From the NCBI RefSeq assembly GCF_019084545.1, contig NZ_JAHREP010000001.1:1-64000 (forward strand): a DNA stretch of 64,000 bases. The letters are read 5' to 3'. The position numbers and the translations under genes were made by a program. Position 1 is the first letter of the stretch; each line of letters opens with the position of its first letter. The notes beneath the pieces were generated by a model that had not been told where the DNA came from, made no database searches, and saw only the letters and a list, made by a program, of their open reading frames with translations. This document shows positions 62,354-64,000 of the stretch, piece after piece. This DNA is from Marinobacterium ramblicola (lineage in GTDB: Bacteria; Pseudomonadota; Gammaproteobacteria; Pseudomonadales; Balneatricaceae).

Positions 62354-64000
62354 ATGTTTTCTCTGTTGACCTCGGCCGAGCGCTATCCGCAGAAACTCGA
62401 TTGGGACGAAGTGCCGATGCTGGAGCAGGCCTGGCACTGGCTGGCGCTGCACTGGAGTCGCTATGTCCGCCTGTCGACAAGACGGCAGCGCCGTTTCGTG
62501 CAGCGCGTGAGCGCCTATGAGGGACGGTTCAACGCGCTGGACGAGTCCGGGCTGAAAGCCCAGCTGCAGACGGTGCGCCTGGGGCTGCGTCGGGAGGGTA
62601 TCCATGACGAGCAGGTAGCACCGGCTTTCGCCCTGATCCGTGTGGTGTCGTCTCGCGTGTTGGGGATGCGCCATCACGATGTGCAGATTCGCGGCGGCTA
62701 TGTGTTGATACATGGCTGCATCATCGAGATGGATACCGGAGAGGGCAAAACCCTGACCGCAACTCTGGCCGCTATCGTCATGGCGCTGGCCGGGCGTCAG
62801 GTGCAGGTGGTAACGGTCAATGATTACCTGGCAGGACGTGATGCCGAGGAGATGGCACCTCTGTATGAGTGGTTTGGCCTGACCACCGCCACGGTGGCCG
62901 AGGATGCACCGCGCGAAGTGCGTGAACGGGCCTATCGCCACCCCATTGTCTACTGCACCGGCAAGACGCTGGTGTTCGACTACCTGAAGGATCGTCTCGT
63001 GCTGGGGCAGCAGCTATCCCAACTGGGGATCCGGCTGAAGGATTTTATCCGCAATCGTCCCGGCGGCGAGTTGCTGCTGCCGGGGTTGCAGTTTGCTATC
63101 GTCGACGAGATCGACAGTGTGCTGATCGATGAGGCGCGCACCCCGCTGATCATATCGGCCAGTGACGAAAGTTCCCGCCACGAGGAGTACTACGGAGAGG
63201 CACTGACGCTGGCCAGGTCGCTGCTGCTCTATACCGATTTCGTGGTCGATTCCCGCAAGCGGATCGAGTTGACCCGCGGCGGGCGGGAGCGTCTTGCCGA
63301 GCGGGCGCAGGCTCTCGAACCGCTCTGGCACAACCAGTTTCGCCGTGAGGAGTCGGTGATCCAGGCGCTGACCGCCCTGCACAACTTCTTGCGCGATGAG
63401 CACTACATCGTGCGTGACGACAAGGTGATGATCGTCGATGAGCATACTGGTCGTGTGATGCCCGATCGCTCCTGGGAGAAGGGACTGCATCAGTTGATCG
63501 AACTCAAGGAGGGGGTCCCGGTGACACCGCCAAGGGTGACCCTGGCCAAGATCAGTTTTCAGCTGTTCTTTCGCCGCTACGTGGGGTTGGCCGGTATGAC
63601 CGGTACCGGGCGCGAGGTGGCGGCGGAGATGGGCCATGTCTACGACCTGCTGTCGGTGCGTATCCCTCCTCATCGTCGCAGCCGGCGTATACGGCAAGGG
63701 TGCCGGGTGTTTGCGACCGCCGATCAGAAGTGGCAGGCTCTGGTTGAGACGTTGGCGCAGATGCAATCCAGGGGACAGCCCGTCCTGGTGGGAACGCGGA
63801 CCATCCACGCGGCGGATGAGCTGGCGGAAAGACTGACAGCGTATCGCATCGAGCATCAGCTGCTGCACGCCAATCAGGATGTGGAGGAAGCCATGATCGT
63901 GGCCGAAGCCGGCAAGCATGGTCGTGTGACCATTGCCACCAATATGGCCGGTCGGGGAACCGATATCAAACTCGCCGACGGGATCGATACCCTGGGCGGT
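62354..64000 (+). CDS. accessory SecA-like preprotein translocase ATPase (partial)
   Basis: The first 549 codons of an open gene that continues past the window edge. SecA motor motifs are clear: Walker A MDTGEGKT (126-133), VTVNDYLAGRDAE, Walker B/DEAD variant VDEIDSVLIDEARTPLIIS (about 250-268), IVDEHTGRVMPDRSW, GMTGTGRE and NMAGRGTDI. Differences from housekeeping SecA include an unusual N-terminus without the standard SecA start, the phrase TGKTLVFDYLKD where SecA normally has TNNEFGFDYLRD, and a short preprotein-crosslinking region. Its position, 2 bp after the M50 fusion, and its divergence point to a dedicated second SecA. It presumably energises export of the giant proteins with or without SecYEG. 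Confidence 0.9.
   Translation, partial: MFSLLTSAERYPQKLDWDEVPMLEQAWHWLALHWSRYVRLSTRRQRRFVQRVSAYEGRFNALDESGLKAQLQTVRLGLRREGIHDEQVAPAFALIRVVSSRVLGMRHHDVQIRGGYVLIHGCIIEMDTGEGKTLTATLAAIVMALAGRQVQVVTVNDYLAGRDAEEMAPLYEWFGLTTATVAEDAPREVRERAYRHPIVYCTGKTLVFDYLKDRLVLGQQLSQLGIRLKDFIRNRPGGELLLPGLQFAIVDEIDSVLIDEARTPLIISASDESSRHEEYYGEALTLARSLLLYTDFVVDSRKRIELTRGGRERLAERAQALEPLWHNQFRREESVIQALTALHNFLRDEHYIVRDDKVMIVDEHTGRVMPDRSWEKGLHQLIELKEGVPVTPPRVTLAKISFQLFFRRYVGLAGMTGTGREVAAEMGHVYDLLSVRIPPHRRSRRIRQGCRVFATADQKWQALVETLAQMQSRGQPVLVGTRTIHAADELAERLTAYRIEHQLLHANQDVEEAMIVAEAGKHGRVTIATNMAGRGTDIKLADGIDTLGG

Noticed and set aside
62261-62941. Reverse-strand frame over the start of the SecA-like gene
   Set aside because: The forward strand carries unmistakable SecA motifs in an open frame to the window end; the reverse frame has no recognisable features.
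1-64000. Prophage or transposon content
   Set aside because: No integrase, transposase, terminal inverted repeats or phage structural genes were recognised; the repeats seen are all internal to surface-protein genes.

Overview
The window reads as a chromosomal segment of a Gram-negative, probably marine, gammaproteobacterium (inference). It contains outer-membrane TolC and TpsB channels, lipoproteins, VCBS/cadherin-type giant surface proteins and moderately high GC. An Oceanospirillales-like host would fit, but nothing here fixes the genus. Apart from one tRNA-Gly(CCC) gene near the left edge, all real genes lie on the plus strand. The many long reverse-strand open frames are shadows of repetitive, GC-rich giant genes.

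The window is dominated by an export and surface-display locus made of two related gene sets. Set 1 (841-15782) encodes a TolC-family lipoprotein, a periplasmic adaptor, a 2140-aa LEPR-XLL/DUF4347 cadherin-like giant protein, a GAF-HlyD fusion adaptor, a PqqD-M50 protease-HlyD fusion, and a histidine kinase/response regulator pair. Set 2 (16351 to beyond 64000) encodes an IalB-family periplasmic protein, an AMIN-TolC fusion, a 9239-aa LEPR-XLL/DUF4347 giant protein (pentapeptide, RTX-like and VCBS repeats), a two-partner secretion pair (TpsB transporter and 2868-aa TpsA exoprotein), a DUF3467 protein, a second GAF-HlyD fusion, a second PqqD-M50-HlyD fusion, and an accessory SecA ATPase that runs off the right edge.

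The recurring combination is a TolC-like channel, a giant substrate with an LEPR-XLL N-terminus, a GAF-fused adaptor and a PqqD/M50/HlyD membrane protein. No ABC exporter or RND pump is encoded, and the only motor in sight is a SecA paralogue next to the second M50 gene. I infer a candidate undescribed export system for giant surface proteins. In it, a PqqD-like (peptide-binding) domain could read the LEPR-XLL leader, the M50 membrane protein could act as protease or conduit, SecA could supply energy, and the fused adaptors could dock to TolC. The function is inferred; the architecture is seen.

Both sets appear to be controlled together. The regions upstream of 841 and of 16351 each carry two TGTCAG direct repeats with identical 10-bp periodicity, ending exactly 21 bp before a -10-like hexamer. 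This is the layout expected for an activator of the OmpR/PhoB type, and the locus encodes such a regulator (15057-15782). Genes in set 2 are so tightly spaced (largest gap 100 bp) that one transcript of more than 47 kb is possible.
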